Of a DNA stretch of 64,000 nt, positions 1 to 8,371 are shown one piece after another; the first letter of the stretch is position 1, and each line of letters opens with the position of its first letter. The stretch spans positions 4,336,501 to 4,400,500 of the forward strand of contig NZ_VSRN01000001.1 of NCBI RefSeq assembly GCF_008369915.1, in the 5' to 3' direction. Position numbers and translations under genes: made by a program. The notes below the pieces were generated by a model. That model worked only from the letters and a program-made list of their open reading frames with translations, was not told where the DNA came from and did not search any database. The stretch comes from Dyadobacter sp. UC 10 (GTDB taxonomy: Bacteria; Bacteroidota; Bacteroidia; Cytophagales; Spirosomataceae).

Positions 1-307
1 CGCCCTGATTTAGTGCGTAGCCCGTTTTCTTTTGTTCTCCAAAACCAATAAAAGAAACCGTAATGGAGTATGGCGAACCAAGCGGCAATTGCTTGATAAT
101 GTAGTCCCCATTGATATCGGTAACTGTACCAGCCTGAAAACCGGTAGATTCGTTTCTGACCAGAACGGTCGCGCCGGGGATCGGCCCTGCCTGCACTTCC
201 GTTACTTTTCCGATAATGGTTGCCTCATTGCCCTGCGCAAAACCCGTAAGGCCGGCGCAAAAGAGCATGAAAAACAACGCAATACGTCTTGTAATTGATC
301 GATTCAT
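1..307 (-). CDS. TonB-dependent receptor, N-terminal part (cut by window start)
   Basis: Only the first 102 codons lie in the window; the gene continues past base 1. The protein opens with a signal peptide (residues about 1-22, ending GFAQ) followed by a carboxypeptidase-regulatory-like beta-sandwich that contains the usual TVTDINGDY and PLGSPYSITVSFIGF blocks. This N-domain precedes the plug and barrel of SusC/TonB receptors of Bacteroidota, so an outer-membrane TonB receptor is the natural reading. The ATG at 307 fits the signal peptide directly. A -7 box lies at 461-468 on the same strand, giving a long leader of about 150 nt, as is common for this class. Substrate cannot be told from this fragment. 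Confidence 0.8.
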   Translation of the reverse strand, partial: MNRSITRRIALFFMLFCAGLTGFAQGNEATIIGKVTEVQAGPIPGATVLVRNESTGFQAGTVTDINGDYIIKQLPLGSPYSITVSFIGFGEQKKTGYALNQG

Positions 308-460
308 CTTTTGTTTGTAATTAAATTTAGTGGTTGCTGTCGGGACAATTGAGCACACTTCGCCTGGCACAGGTTAAGCCGGAGTGCAATTGAGTTTTGA
401 GTATCAAAAGTTGGTTCAGGAGAGTTGCTGGCCGATTGTGTTGCCTTGTTTTTGACGCTG

Positions 461-468
461 CAAAAGTA
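461..468 (-). promoter_or_regulatory. -7 promoter box (TACTTTTG) for the TonB receptor
   Basis: On the minus strand the sequence reads TACTTTTG, an exact match to the Bacteroidota -7 consensus TAnnTTTG, about 155 bp before the receptor start codon. No clear -33 TTG is visible upstream. The assignment is by motif only. Confidence 0.45.
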
Positions 469-560
469 GATGGGCTTTATTATGCGAATATTAACTACCG
501 GTTACGCAATGGTTAATGTATCGCAGTCTGCGGTGACTGAATGTGTCTTTTATTTTACCA

Positions 561-594
561 AACAAAAAAAGAGCTGCCCTGGAATGAGCAGCTC
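561..594 (-). terminator. Rho-independent terminator of the lipoprotein gene
   Basis: Inverted repeat GAGCTGC (571-577) / GCAGCTC (588-594), 7 bp with a 10-nt loop. Read on the minus strand it is followed by a run of seven T. It sits 25 bp after the lipoprotein stop codon, as expected for its terminator. Confidence 0.8.
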
Positions 595-618
595 CTGAGA
601 GAAAGGGAAGTGATGTTT

Positions 619-1359
619 TCAGTTAACCTCCTGAATAGCATTCTTGTCAACAAAAATGTGGGCGTACGAGTATTCACCCGCATTCGCATTGATAGCTGAG
701 AAGGAAAGTGTCATTTCTGATTCTTCTGCAATAAATGTAATTGTTTTATCAACCCACACCGCCTGCTTGCCGGTCATATCAATGTACTCGGCTACTGCGC
801 CGGTGGAATAGGACCGGACCAGATACACCTGTTTGGCATATGCTGCTGCGAACGGAAGCAGATGGCCATTGAACTGGGTTGTCGCAACCCGGAAAGTAAT
901 TGCATACTTTTTGCCCGGTTTCAAATACCGCAATTTCGTTTTCACGGCCGATCGTTTTCCATTTGGCGACCAGGTGTTTGAATTCGTAGTAACCGTTGCA
1001 ATGGAAGCAGGATTGGTTGCACCCGCAATAGCTGGAAGCGGTTTAGTCCAGGGGTAATTGCTGTTGCCCCAGAGATGTGTAAAGCTTGAAGACCCGGTGG
1101 GCAGCATTTGTAAATCATCCGGGCTGGTCAGAATATCCCGTTCCCAGCGGGTTGCATAAACATTGTTGCCAGTGGGCCCATTAGTGGTCGGGAAGCTGGG
1201 TAGAACCACAATTCCTCCACCTTCCTGTCCCTCCCTCAAAGACGAGCTTTTTTGTCCTTCAAGCGGATCGGCTGTTTGCAAAGCATCTTCTGAACAGCTA
1301 CTGAGCATCATCAAACAGGCCAGTCCGAGACTAATGGGTAACTTTTGTAAGAGATTCAT
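619..1359 (-). CDS. Secreted lipoprotein of unknown function
   Basis: 246 residues. Residues 1-22 form a lipoprotein signal with lipobox LSSC (Cys22), so the product should be anchored in the outer or inner membrane by a lipid. After a low-complexity Ser/Gly/Glu linker (about 30-60) the rest looks beta-rich, with alternating hydrophobic strands (for example KYAITFRVATTQF and EMTLSFSAIN), as in a carbohydrate-binding-type beta-sandwich. That fold is inference; I do not recognise a named family. It is transcribed alone, ends in a strong terminator, and is divergent from the TonB receptor at 1668. No catalytic motif is visible. Confidence 0.75.
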   Translation of the reverse strand: MNLLQKLPISLGLACLMMLSSCSEDALQTADPLEGQKSSSLREGQEGGGIVVLPSFPTTNGPTGNNVYATRWERDILTSPDDLQMLPTGSSSFTHLWGNSNYPWTKPLPAIAGATNPASIATVTTNSNTWSPNGKRSAVKTKLRYLKPGKKYAITFRVATTQFNGHLLPFAAAYAKQVYLVRSYSTGAVAEYIDMTGKQAVWVDKTITFIAEESEMTLSFSAINANAGEYSYAHIFVDKNAIQEVN

Positions 1360-1667
1360 TTTTTTAATTTTTATAGTAAAACAACATTTTGTACTGACTA
1401 CAAAAAAAGTTTTTGTGTAAGGATTAAGCGGTTTGGAATGAGCACGTGGTTATTGTGATTATTCTTCGGCAGGGAAGACTAATCTCGCCGCAGATTAGCA
1501 GTTTTCGGCGTGTAGTTACTACGAAATGATCTTCCATTTATCTCCTACAACTCAGCGCAGGATTAATTCGCTTCGGCTTGGCAATTCGACGGTTCGCCCC
1601 GGAAGCGGTTTTGCTTTACTTCGGTGTTGACAAGTTTTGTCTTGCTATTCATTTAAAAACAGCAGAC
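1360..1667. other. Divergent intergenic region
   Basis: No gene seen. The region separates the minus-strand lipoprotein from the plus-strand TonB receptor and holds a 7-bp inverted repeat at 1479-1498. The reading frame of the receptor stays open upstream to 1578, but this extension lacks signal-peptide character and is treated as untranslated. Confidence 0.5.
1479..1498. promoter_or_regulatory. Inverted repeat, possible operator
   Basis: CTAATCT (1479-1485) and AGATTAG (1492-1498) are perfect 7-bp arms around the 6-bp spacer CGCCGC, in the divergent promoter region. No T-run follows on either strand, so a protein-binding site is more likely than a terminator. Weak evidence from symmetry alone. 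Confidence 0.3.
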
Positions 1668-4049
1668 ATGAGAGCATTACTATTAGCCATGACAATTTTT
1701 CTTTCGGGTACGGTCTTCGCGCAGCAGGGTACCCAAACGATTCGCGGCATGGTCCGCGATGAAGTTTCCAATGCACCGGTGATCGGCGCTTCCGTTTTGC
1801 TGCTGCAAGCCGACGGGGCCAGTCCGGTGGGGACGACTACGGATGTAAACGGGGAGTTTCGGATTACCGGCATTCCGCTAGGCCGTCAATCGTTTCGCAT
1901 AACGATGGTAGGTTATGAAGAGCAGCGGCTACCCAATCTGGTCGTGACTTCGGGTAAGGAGGTGATCGTGAATGTGACGATGACCGAAAATATCCAGGCG
2001 CTGAATGAAATCGTAGTAACCGCCGATCGCGCCGCGGATAAAAGTAAAACCAACAATGAACTCACGCTTGTGAGCGGCCGGTCATTTAATGTGGAAGACA
2101 CAAAACGCTACGCAGGCTCGCTGGGAGATCCTTCGAGAATGGCGGCCAATTTCGCGGGCGTGGTGTCGGGCGACGATTCGCGGAATGATATTGTGGTAAG
2201 AGGTAATTCGCCGACCGGCATGCTCTGGCAACTTGAAGGTTTGAATATTCCTAACCCGAGTCATTTCGGTTCTTTCATGGCTACCGGCGGGCCGATCAGT
2301 ATGCTGAATAATAATGTACTGAGCAAATCCGATTTCCTGACCAGCGCGTTTCCTTCCCAATATGGAAATGCATTGTCTTCGGTATTTGACCTGCGGATGC
2401 GGGAGGGTAACAATCAGCAATATGAATTTTTGGGGCAAATTGGTTTCAATGGTTTTGAAGCAGGGGCGGAGGGGCCTTTTTCCAAAAAATCAAAAGCTTC
2501 TTTTTTAATTAATTACCGCTACTCCACGCTCGGCGTTTTCAAAGCATTGGGTATTCAGTTTGGCACGGGCAGTGCGGTGCCGGATTATCAGGATCTCAAT
2601 TTTAAAGTAACCGTACCCACCGGACAAAAAGGTAAATTGTCACTTTTCGGGATACTGGGCGGCAGTAAGGTCGACTTTCTGGGAAGTGAAGTGGATACCA
2701 CACTTACTAATTTATACGGAACCGAGAATACCAACACCCGCGTGACCTATAAAACCAATATTGCGGGACTGGCTTACGACTACAATATCTCCGCAAAAAC
2801 CTTTGCCCGGTTGACACTCGGAATGAGTACTACGAGGGAAAAATTCAGCGGGGATTCGATCAGCATTGCAACACGAGAGGCATTTCCCAGCGGTGAATCG
2901 AAATACAATACCGCCAAATACTCGGCAGTACTGAACCTGCGGCATAAAATGAATGCGAAAAGCAGTTTGTACGGGGGGGTAACCGTGGACTTGCTCGGCT
3001 TTGACCTCTTCAATAAATCCATTCACAACGGAGGCAAGCTGGATAGTGTGCGGGTGAATGTGAATGGGGAAAAAACCACGCTGACACAGGCTTATGCACA
3101 ATGGCGCTACCGGTTTTCGCCGAAGTTCCTGCTCACGACGGGCCTGCATTTCCAGCATTTCAGTCTGAACAACAGCGCAGCCCTGGAACCGCGCGCGGGC
3201 CTGCAATATGGATTTGGAAACGGACAATCCCTGAGTGTAGGGTATGGACTAAACAGCCAGACACAGAGCCTGTACAGTTATTTTATAGAAACCCCGGGCG
3301 AAAGCGGAGCAGTGCAGACTAACCGCAATCTGGATTTTACCAAAAGTCACCATTTTGTAATGAGCTATGAAAACAGGCTCACAGAACGACTGATGCTCAA
3401 AATTGAACCCTATTATCAGGTATTAAACAACGTGCCCGTCGAAATGCGGCGCTCCACGTTTTCCACGCTGAATACCGGTGCATCTTTCGGGCCGGCTGAG
3501 CGGGATAGTCTGGTCAACGAAGGCTCGGGCAGGAATATGGGTATTGAATTGACGCTGGAAAGGTATTTCGACCGGGGTTACTACTTTCTGCTGACAAGTT
3601 CCGTTTTTGATTCCAAATACAAAGGAAGCGACGGCATCGAACGTAATACTGCTTTTAATACGCGATATGTGGTAAACCTGCTGGCAGGCAAAGAGATCAG
3701 AATGGGGCAAAAAAAGGATCACGTACTAGGGTTTAATCTCCGGAGCACACTGGTAGGCGGAAAGTACTTTACTCCTTTGAACCTGGCCGCGTCGCAAGTA
3801 CGGAAAGAGGCGGTTTATGATGAGCGACAGGCGTTTTCTGTCAAACAAAATCCCTATTTCAGAACAGACCTGCGGTTTTCTTACCGGAAAGAAATGAAGA
3901 AAAGCACCATTGAAGCATCGCTGGATCTGCAAAATGTATCGGCCAATAAAAATATCTTCCAGCAAACCTATAACCCGCGGACTAACCGGCTCGCGAACCA
4001 GTATCAGCAGGGGTTCTTTCCCGTTCCCTATTTCCGCTACACGTTTTGA
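1668..4049 (+). CDS. TonB-dependent outer-membrane receptor
   Basis: 793 residues from the ATG at 1668, which starts a good signal peptide (MRALLLAMTIFLSGTVFAQ); the open frame reaches back to 1578 but without signal character. Residues about 24-106 are a carboxypeptidase-regulatory-like domain (GASVLL, TTDVNGEFRI, GYEEQ). About 130-240 is the plug domain with the VVRGNSPTG block, and the rest is a beta-barrel ending in the aromatic FRYTF outer-membrane tail. It is shorter than SusC proteins and no SusD lies beside it, so it probably imports a small ligand without a lipoprotein lid. It is followed at 70 bp by a LytS-type kinase and a LytTR regulator, which suggests linked control. Ligand unknown. 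Confidence 0.88.
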   Translation: MRALLLAMTIFLSGTVFAQQGTQTIRGMVRDEVSNAPVIGASVLLLQADGASPVGTTTDVNGEFRITGIPLGRQSFRITMVGYEEQRLPNLVVTSGKEVIVNVTMTENIQALNEIVVTADRAADKSKTNNELTLVSGRSFNVEDTKRYAGSLGDPSRMAANFAGVVSGDDSRNDIVVRGNSPTGMLWQLEGLNIPNPSHFGSFMATGGPISMLNNNVLSKSDFLTSAFPSQYGNALSSVFDLRMREGNNQQYEFLGQIGFNGFEAGAEGPFSKKSKASFLINYRYSTLGVFKALGIQFGTGSAVPDYQDLNFKVTVPTGQKGKLSLFGILGGSKVDFLGSEVDTTLTNLYGTENTNTRVTYKTNIAGLAYDYNISAKTFARLTLGMSTTREKFSGDSISIATREAFPSGESKYNTAKYSAVLNLRHKMNAKSSLYGGVTVDLLGFDLFNKSIHNGGKLDSVRVNVNGEKTTLTQAYAQWRYRFSPKFLLTTGLHFQHFSLNNSAALEPRAGLQYGFGNGQSLSVGYGLNSQTQSLYSYFIETPGESGAVQTNRNLDFTKSHHFVMSYENRLTERLMLKIEPYYQVLNNVPVEMRRSTFSTLNTGASFGPAERDSLVNEGSGRNMGIELTLERYFDRGYYFLLTSSVFDSKYKGSDGIERNTAFNTRYVVNLLAGKEIRMGQKKDHVLGFNLRSTLVGGKYFTPLNLAASQVRKEAVYDERQAFSVKQNPYFRTDLRFSYRKEMKKSTIEASLDLQNVSANKNIFQQTYNPRTNRLANQYQQGFFPVPYFRYTF

Positions 4050-4118
4050 TGCCGAAGTCGGCGCAAACTGGTAATTTAATGCACTGAAACACGCTGCGTA
4101 TATTTCCTGAAACCATCA

Positions 4119-5144
4119 ATGAACGAACCAGCCTACACACCAAATGATCGAAAGATGCGCATGATCGGCATCCCGCTGGCAGGGATACTGATCCCGGCGA
4201 TGATCAGCTTCGAGGAATTCCTGAAACTGAGCCCGGCCTTTGGGATGAGTGTGCTGTTTTCTACATTAATCACTTTCGTGCTTTGGGAAGGTAACCGGGC
4301 TATTATCATACGCATGTGGCGCGCTTTCCCGGATCACAGCCAGACGACCCGTCGGGTATTGTACGAATCGGGGCTGGGGCTGCTTTATGTGTTGGTTATC
4401 AGTGTGTTTTTAAATGAAACGATCTGCAAGCCGTATTTTCACCACGATGCATTTATGATCACTTTCCGGATCAGCATTGTGCCTACTGTCATCGTTTTCC
4501 TGATTTATGAAGCCGTTTATTTTTTCGAATCCTGGAAAATGAACGTGCGCAAAACCGAATCGCTGATGCGGGAAGGCGTGCAATCGCAGCTGGAAGTGCT
4601 TAAAAATCAGCTCGATCCGCATTTTTTGTTCAATAGCATGAATACCCTCGCCGCGTTGATCGACGATGAAAATACCGATGCGCAGGATTACCTCGAGCGT
4701 CTTTCGGACGTGTACCGGTATGTGCTGGTGAGCCGCAATAAAAATACGGTGACAGTGGAGGAGGAAATCGCCTTCGTGGATGCTTATGTGTATTTGAACA
4801 AAATCCGTTTCCGGGAAAATCTGCAGGTGAACAAACGGCTTTCTGATAACACATTAAAACAACACGTGACCCCGCTGAGCCTGCAAATGCTCATCGAGAA
4901 TGCGATCAAGCATAATGTAGCCTCGCGTGAAAATCCTCTGAGAATCACGATCAGCGACGAAGACGAAGATTATCTGGTGGTGGAAAACAACATCCTTGAA
5001 AAAACAATCCTGGAAAAATCAACGCGCGTAGGATTACAGAACATCATGAACCGGTACAGTTTGCTGAGTGACAAGCAGGTGGAGGTTACCAGACAAAAAG
5101 ACCTTTTTACAGTGAAAATCCCGCTACTGGGACAATTGGTATAA
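4119..5144 (+). CDS. LytS-type sensor histidine kinase
   Basis: 341 residues. Four hydrophobic segments (about 14-32, 38-58, 83-99, 115-137) make the N-terminal membrane domain. The His_kinase domain follows, with the phospho-acceptor His168 in the DPHFLFNSMNTL motif and the ATP-binding N-box around Asn261 (LIENAIKHN). There is no separate extracellular sensor domain, so the signal is probably sensed in the membrane. It lies between a TonB receptor and its likely partner LytTR regulator (28 bp downstream). The pair belongs to the LytS/LytT family that autophosphorylates on His and passes the phosphate to a LytTR response regulator. Closely resembles the kinase at 60707 in layout. Confidence 0.9.
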   Translation: MNEPAYTPNDRKMRMIGIPLAGILIPAMISFEEFLKLSPAFGMSVLFSTLITFVLWEGNRAIIIRMWRAFPDHSQTTRRVLYESGLGLLYVLVISVFLNETICKPYFHHDAFMITFRISIVPTVIVFLIYEAVYFFESWKMNVRKTESLMREGVQSQLEVLKNQLDPHFLFNSMNTLAALIDDENTDAQDYLERLSDVYRYVLVSRNKNTVTVEEEIAFVDAYVYLNKIRFRENLQVNKRLSDNTLKQHVTPLSLQMLIENAIKHNVASRENPLRITISDEDEDYLVVENNILEKTILEKSTRVGLQNIMNRYSLLSDKQVEVTRQKDLFTVKIPLLGQLV

Positions 5145-5172
5145 TAATGCCGGACGCATTTGTGTATTAGCT

Positions 5173-5940
5173 ATGAAAATTTTAATCATTGAAGATGAAT
5201 ACCCCGCTGCCGAGCGACTGGAAAAACTGATCCGCAAACTTGACCCTAAGATCGAAGTCGCCGCGGTGCTCGACAGTGTCGAGTCGGCATTGAAATGGTT
5301 TGAGAAAGGAGAGGCGGTGGACCTGATCTTTTCTGACATCCAGCTTTCCGACGGCCTGAGCTTCCAGATCTTCGAAGAATACCCCGCCCACAGCCCGATC
5401 GTTTTTACTACTTCTTACGACGAATATGCGATCAAAGCTTTTCGCGTCAAGAGTATTGACTATTTATTGAAACCGATCAAAGCGCCCGAGCTGGCGGAGG
5501 CGATCCGTAAATATGAAGTGATCCGCGAAGATTTTTCACCCAGAGCTTACGCAAGAAAAGTTGAAACGCTTCTGGATAGTCTGGATATTAGCAGGAAACC
5601 CTACAAAACGCGGTTTTTGGTGAAAAACGGTGAGCAGCTAATTCCGATCAATCAGGAACTGGTCGCTTATTTTTATACTGCAAATGAAATGTCATGCCTC
5701 GTAGGCGGCGACGGGCGGCAATATCTGGTGGATTACAAGTTGGAAGAGCTGGAAGCGCTGGTTGACCCGCTGAACTTTTTCAGGCTGAACAGGCAGTTTA
5801 TTGCGCGGATCGACGCGATCCATAAGATCCACACTTATTTCAATGGGAAACTGAAAATTGAGCTCCGGCCGCAGACGCCCCAGGAAGTAATCGTGAGCCG
5901 GGAAAAGGCTCCTGCCTTCAAAGCCTGGCTTGAAAGTTAG
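5173..5940 (+). CDS. LytTR-family response regulator
   Basis: 255 residues. Residues 1-120 are a receiver domain with acidic pocket (EDE at 7-9), phospho-acceptor Asp55 in DLIFSDIQLSDG, and conserved Lys100 (DYLLKP). About 145-252 is a LytTR DNA-binding domain (FLVKNGEQLIPI, YFYTANEMSCLV, FFRLNRQFIARIDAI). It is the cognate regulator of the kinase at 4119, and a strong terminator follows 18 bp later. The likely target is the upstream TonB receptor operon or itself, which is inference from position. Confidence 0.92.
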   Translation: MKILIIEDEYPAAERLEKLIRKLDPKIEVAAVLDSVESALKWFEKGEAVDLIFSDIQLSDGLSFQIFEEYPAHSPIVFTTSYDEYAIKAFRVKSIDYLLKPIKAPELAEAIRKYEVIREDFSPRAYARKVETLLDSLDISRKPYKTRFLVKNGEQLIPINQELVAYFYTANEMSCLVGGDGRQYLVDYKLEELEALVDPLNFFRLNRQFIARIDAIHKIHTYFNGKLKIELRPQTPQEVIVSREKAPAFKAWLES

Positions 5941-5958
5941 ATCGTTATATCATGTGAA

Positions 5959-5997
5959 AGCCTCCGCCAAATCAGCCAATGGCGGAGGCTTTTTTTG
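5959..5997 (+). terminator. Rho-independent terminator after the LytTR regulator
   Basis: 10-bp perfect stem AGCCTCCGCC (5959-5968) / GGCGGAGGCT (5981-5990), 12-nt loop, then a run of T from 5990. It ends the receptor-kinase-regulator unit and may also serve the convergent gene at 6008. Confidence 0.92.
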
Positions 5998-6007
5998 TTT
6001 TTAGTAT

Positions 6008-6370
6008 TTATTTCGCAGCCTTTACAGCAGCAATAGGGAATTCGCCGTCATTTGAAACGACCATACCTTTCAGGGAATCGCCTTTTTGTACCAGATTAAA
6101 GGTCAGCAACCCACCCTGAAAATCCAGTTTGAAAGTAACCTTATCATCGGCAACGGTAAGTTCTTTCATTTCTGCGCGATCGGTGTCACCCAGATAACCG
6201 ACCATTTTATTGTCTTTTTCTTCAAAAGTCATCGTCCCGGTTTCGTACTCCGGAGGTACATTCGAAACGGTGTACTTCCAGGTACCGGCCAGATTTTCGG
6301 CTGCGTTGCGGGCTGCTACAAATGCAACGCTCGCCGCCAGCATGATCATTAAAAGGTATTTCATTTTCAT
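6008..6370 (-). CDS. Small secreted protein, lipocalin-like fold suspected
   Basis: 120 residues with a clear signal peptide (about 1-24). The mature part is a run of amphipathic beta strands (GTWKYTVSNVP, GTMTFEEKDNKMVGYLG, VTFKLDFQGGLLTFNLVQKGDSLKGMV). The opening LAGTWKY and the closing GDSLKG are typical of small lipocalin/FABP-like secreted proteins of Bacteroidota, though no catalytic or ligand residue can be named. Start is MKMKYLL; the second Met (6364) is equally possible. Convergent with the LytTR regulator and transcribed alone. Confidence 0.72.
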   Translation of the reverse strand: MKMKYLLMIMLAASVAFVAARNAAENLAGTWKYTVSNVPPEYETGTMTFEEKDNKMVGYLGDTDRAEMKELTVADDKVTFKLDFQGGLLTFNLVQKGDSLKGMVVSNDGEFPIAAVKAAK

Positions 6371-6695
6371 AGTCTAACAGATTGAATTAGTGAATGTTTA
6401 GTAGCAATGAACTGATTGTTTCAAAATTAGAAAAAAATGAATGCGAAATGGTTTACGGCGGGCAATATTTTGGGGCGGAAATATTCGGGATAATTTCCGT
6501 CTGTCGACTAAAACCGGCTATTGGTATAATGCTATGAAATCGATGATTTTAGTATAAAATTCTGTGTTTTGTTTTAATACAAAATTTTTACTCCTATAAG
6601 CTCTAAGAAAGTTACAAATCCTTTTGATCTTTTGTGGGAGCCGATCCGTAAGTGTTGTAAAAGAATTTTCTCTCAACAAAACCGGATTTGCCGTA

Positions 6696-7391
6696 ATGGA
6701 AAACAACTTACTAAAAAATGCTGGCCCTATGCTTGAAAAGGTTAATCGGCGCTATTTTCTGAGATCAGCGGGAGTCGCTGCTGCAACAGGTGCCTTCGTA
6801 ATGGGATGTACTTTGGACGATCATAATGTTCCCGGGGAAGAGGTAGTCGACCTTGGTATGGGCGATATCGGTATCCTGAACTATGCATATGCATTGGAAC
6901 AACTGGAAGCTGCCTTCTACATTCAGGTAATGAAGACTCCCTACACAGGAATGTCGGAAGAAGAAAAAACGATCCTTACTGATATTATGTACCACGAGAT
7001 CGTTCACCGTCAGTTTTTCAAGGCTGCATTGGGTGCGGCGGCGATCAAAGGACTTACGCCTAACTTCGGAGGGATCGACTTTTCGAGCCGTGACAGCGTA
7101 CTGGGTGCTGCCAAATTATTCGAAGACACAGGTGTACAGGCTTACAACGGCGCCGGAAACCTGATTGAAGATGTTAATTACCTGCTGATTGCCGGCAAGA
7201 TCGTTTCGGTGGAAGCCCGCCACGCTGCGGCTATCCGCGACCTGATCAAACCCAATTCGATGGACTTTTCTGGCGACGATGTGGTCGATCCTGTCACAGG
7301 TTTCGACAAAGCTGTAAAGCCAGGCGTTATTCTGCCTGCTGTTCAGCCATTCGTTGTAAATAAGATCAGCGGAAGCGGCTTGCCATCATAA
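6696..7391 (+). CDS. Ferritin-like diiron lipoprotein, twin-arginine type
   Basis: 231 residues from the ATG at 6696 (the frame is open from 6624 but the N-terminus only makes sense from MENNLL). A twin-arginine motif (RRYFLR, 18-23) leads a hydrophobic stretch that ends in a lipobox-like MGC (Cys38), so folded export and lipid anchoring are both possible. The mature part matches the Ferritin_2 four-helix family. Diiron ligands are visible as Glu68/Glu71, E101-x-x-H104, Glu143 (FEDTG) and E173-x-x-H176 (EARH). The next gene, 27 bp on, is a paralogue. Known members of the family are of uncertain role, with iron oxidation or peroxide handling outside the cytoplasm likely. Confidence 0.88.
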   Translation: MENNLLKNAGPMLEKVNRRYFLRSAGVAAATGAFVMGCTLDDHNVPGEEVVDLGMGDIGILNYAYALEQLEAAFYIQVMKTPYTGMSEEEKTILTDIMYHEIVHRQFFKAALGAAAIKGLTPNFGGIDFSSRDSVLGAAKLFEDTGVQAYNGAGNLIEDVNYLLIAGKIVSVEARHAAAIRDLIKPNSMDFSGDDVVDPVTGFDKAVKPGVILPAVQPFVVNKISGSGLPS

Positions 7392-7418
7392 TCAATAACA
7401 TCAAAACATCGGATCAAA

Positions 7419-8243
7419 ATGAACCTATTTAATATACTTGACCAATTCGAAAAATTTGATGGCGACGCAGTAGACCGTATTGGCTACACTTCCCGCCGTT
7501 TCTTTTTAAACAAGATCAGTTCGAAAGTAGCTGCTGCCGCTACGCCAGTCATCCTTGCAGGTGCGATCAACAAAGCTTATGCACAGTCGGCTGACGCTGT
7601 TGAAGTACTAAAATTCGCGCTTACCCTGGAATACCTGGAAAACGAATTTTACCAGCTTGGTAACGATGCTTCCGGCCTGATCCCTGATATGTACAAGCCT
7701 GTTTTCGAACAAATTGAAAAACATGAACTTGCACACGTGAAATTCCTGGAAAGCGCACTGAAAATAGACCCGTTTGCAGCAAAACCTACATTTGATTTCA
7801 CCGTGGGCGGCACTTACGCTGCATTCACCAATTTCGATACGTTCGTATTCCTTTCACACGCATTTGAAGATACTGGTGTCCGCGCTTACAAAGGTCAGGC
7901 CGGTACGCTGATCAATGATCCGCAAATCCTTGAATACGCATTGCAGGTGCATTCGGTAGAGGCTCGCCATGCTTCTATTTCGAGGAAAATACTGGCCAAG
8001 ATCCGTAACAGCAAATCGATCAAGTCGTGGATCACTTTGGATGAAGGTTCCCCTGCTCCGGTTTACAAGGGATCGAATAGCGAAGCTACGATTGTTCAGG
8101 GTGGTTTGAACCTGCTGGATCTTGACCTGGCTGGCATCCCTGACGGAGACTCAACCAGATTCAAAGCGGCAACGGAGGCTTTTGACGAAATACTGACAAA
8201 ACAGGAAACGCTGGATATCGCGACTCCTTTTATTAAAATGTAA
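7419..8243 (+). CDS. Ferritin-like diiron protein, Tat-exported, soluble
   Basis: 274 residues. Residues 25-55 carry a twin-arginine signal (SRRFFLNKIS, hydrophobic core AAAATPVILAGAI, cleavage near AYAQS), set behind an unusually long 24-residue polar N-region. The Ferritin_2 domain shows Glu71/Glu74, E103-x-x-H106, Glu150 (FEDTG) and E181-x-x-H184, the same diiron set as its upstream partner. Unlike the partner it has no lipobox Cys, so one protein should be anchored and the other free. The two are co-transcribed (27-bp gap) and followed by a terminator at 8273. Confidence 0.88.
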   Translation: MNLFNILDQFEKFDGDAVDRIGYTSRRFFLNKISSKVAAAATPVILAGAINKAYAQSADAVEVLKFALTLEYLENEFYQLGNDASGLIPDMYKPVFEQIEKHELAHVKFLESALKIDPFAAKPTFDFTVGGTYAAFTNFDTFVFLSHAFEDTGVRAYKGQAGTLINDPQILEYALQVHSVEARHASISRKILAKIRNSKSIKSWITLDEGSPAPVYKGSNSEATIVQGGLNLLDLDLAGIPDGDSTRFKAATEAFDEILTKQETLDIATPFIKM

Positions 8244-8272
8244 TAGAAGATTGTGCGGAGTGAAAAGTGAAG

Positions 8273-8304
8273 AAAACAGGCTGTCTGCAAAGGCAGCCTG
8301 TTTT
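8273..8304 (+). terminator. Rho-independent terminator of the ferritin-like pair
   Basis: 11-bp perfect inverted repeat AAAACAGGCTG (8273-8283) / CAGCCTGTTTT (8294-8304) with a 10-nt loop and terminal T-run, 29 bp past the stop codon. Confidence 0.9.
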
Positions 8305-8371
8305 GTGGTATCAATAGTGAACGATAATTATAGCTGTGTTATACATACAAACTCATCAGTGCGAAATACCT

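Larger units (their letters stand above)
308..618. other. Intergenic region: receptor leader plus lipoprotein terminator
   Basis: No gene seen. Bases 308-460 would be the untranslated leader of the minus-strand TonB receptor, 461-468 its -7 box, and 571-594 the terminator hairpin of the minus-strand lipoprotein gene that ends at 619. Confidence 0.6.

Noticed and set aside
1578..1667. Upstream extension of the TonB receptor
   Set aside because: In-frame but places 30 non-signal residues before a perfect signal peptide.
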